The notes below the pieces were generated by a model that ran no database searches, was not told where the DNA came from, and saw nothing but the letters and a program-made list of their open reading frames with translations. From Gemmatimonadota bacterium (GTDB lineage: Bacteria > Gemmatimonadota > Gemmatimonadetes > Longimicrobiales > UBA6960): a stretch of DNA of 5,661 nucleotides. Position numbers and translations under genes: made by a program. The stretch lies in NCBI GenBank assembly GCA_019347995.1, contig JAHWKH010000180.1:1-5661 (forward strand). Reading direction: 5' to 3'. Positions 5,435 through 5,661 of the stretch are shown in pieces (positions within the stretch are counted from its first letter, which is position 1; each line of letters starts with the position of its first letter).

Positions 5435-5661
5435 TCCTCCTGCACGGCCGCCACGAACGATTCCAGCTCGGCCCGGAGAGGCTCCTTGCCATCTCCCCCG
5501 AGCTCCACGCGCTCCACGATTTCCTCCAGCTGCGGCAGCTCGGGAGCGGGGTTTCCCAGCACTCCGCCCTCGCGAATGCGCAGGAACTCGCCGGTGCCGG
5601 CAGCCAGGTCCAGGCTGAGGTAGCCGGACGGCTGGAAGAGCCGGATCTTGCGCATCCGCTC
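5323..5661 (-). CDS. Gfo/Idh/MocA-family oxidoreductase, C-terminal part
   Basis: Only the last 112 residues are visible; the frame runs off the right edge, so the Rossmann domain and catalytic lysine are outside the window. The visible part starts ERMRKIRLFQPSGYLSLDL, matching the beta-sheet C-terminal domain of NAD(P)-dependent sugar oxidoreductases. The last helix is typical too: EPLRAELESFVAAV, then VKVSGEDGRRALAVALEIVERI. The RKIRLFQPSGYLSLDL wording resembles UDP-GlcNAc 3-dehydrogenase-like proteins (GnnA type) that lie near lipid A genes in some Gram-negative bacteria; this is recollection, not a search. The protein ends at TAA (5323-5325), and the 44-codon membrane ORF starts within its last codons. 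The ATG at 5653-5655 is internal. Confidence 0.85.
   Translation of the reverse strand, partial: ERMRKIRLFQPSGYLSLDLAAGTGEFLRIREGGVLGNPAPELPQLEEIVERVELGGDGKEPLRAELESFVAAVQEDQPVKVSGEDGRRALAVALEIVERIERHVAATYTARA

Overview
The window is very G+C-rich (by eye 70% or more, with third codon positions mostly G or C) and densely packed, with many overlapping stop and start codons. Two features suggest a Gram-negative bacterium: a lipoprotein signal with a lipobox, and the C-terminus of an oxidoreductase resembling those that act on UDP-sugars in lipid A synthesis. A Gemmatimonadota-like or similar high-GC Gram-negative lineage would fit, but this is inference. No rRNA, tRNA, CRISPR, insertion sequence or phage gene is visible.

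Left block (2-2555, plus strand). Three genes are tightly coupled. First comes the C-terminal part of a SagB-type FMN dehydrogenase, cut by the left edge. Next is a complete D-2-hydroxyacid dehydrogenase whose GTG start overlaps the preceding TGA. Last is a small two-helix membrane protein that probably begins at a CTG overlapping the dehydrogenase stop. The two redox genes are probably co-translated. Whether they serve a peptide or other natural-product pathway depends on sequence left of the window.

Middle block. A complete two-domain MazG nucleoside triphosphate pyrophosphohydrolase (2560-3321) lies on the minus strand, only 4 nt from the convergent membrane-protein gene. A 161-nt divergent intergenic region separates it from alanine racemase (3483-4613, plus). 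The racemase overlaps a tetrameric-type cytidine deaminase (4600-5007) by 14 nt. Together these are housekeeping functions: nucleotide-pool cleaning, D-alanine for peptidoglycan, and pyrimidine salvage.

Right block (5004-5661). This is the least ordinary part. Cytidine deaminase runs through an ATGA overlap into a 13-codon open frame, which runs through a TTGA overlap into a lipoprotein-type gene. That gene has a convincing signal peptide but no believable 3' end: its frame stays open into genes on the opposite strand, and it may be a remnant. From the right edge, on the minus strand, come the C-terminus of a Gfo/Idh/MocA-family oxidoreductase and, overlapping its end by 32 nt, an easily missed 44-codon single-pass membrane protein ORF.

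I see no clear self-contained new system. The best leads are the SagB/hydroxyacid dehydrogenase pair, the minigene-linked overlaps after cytidine deaminase, and the small membrane ORF next to the broken-looking lipoprotein gene.
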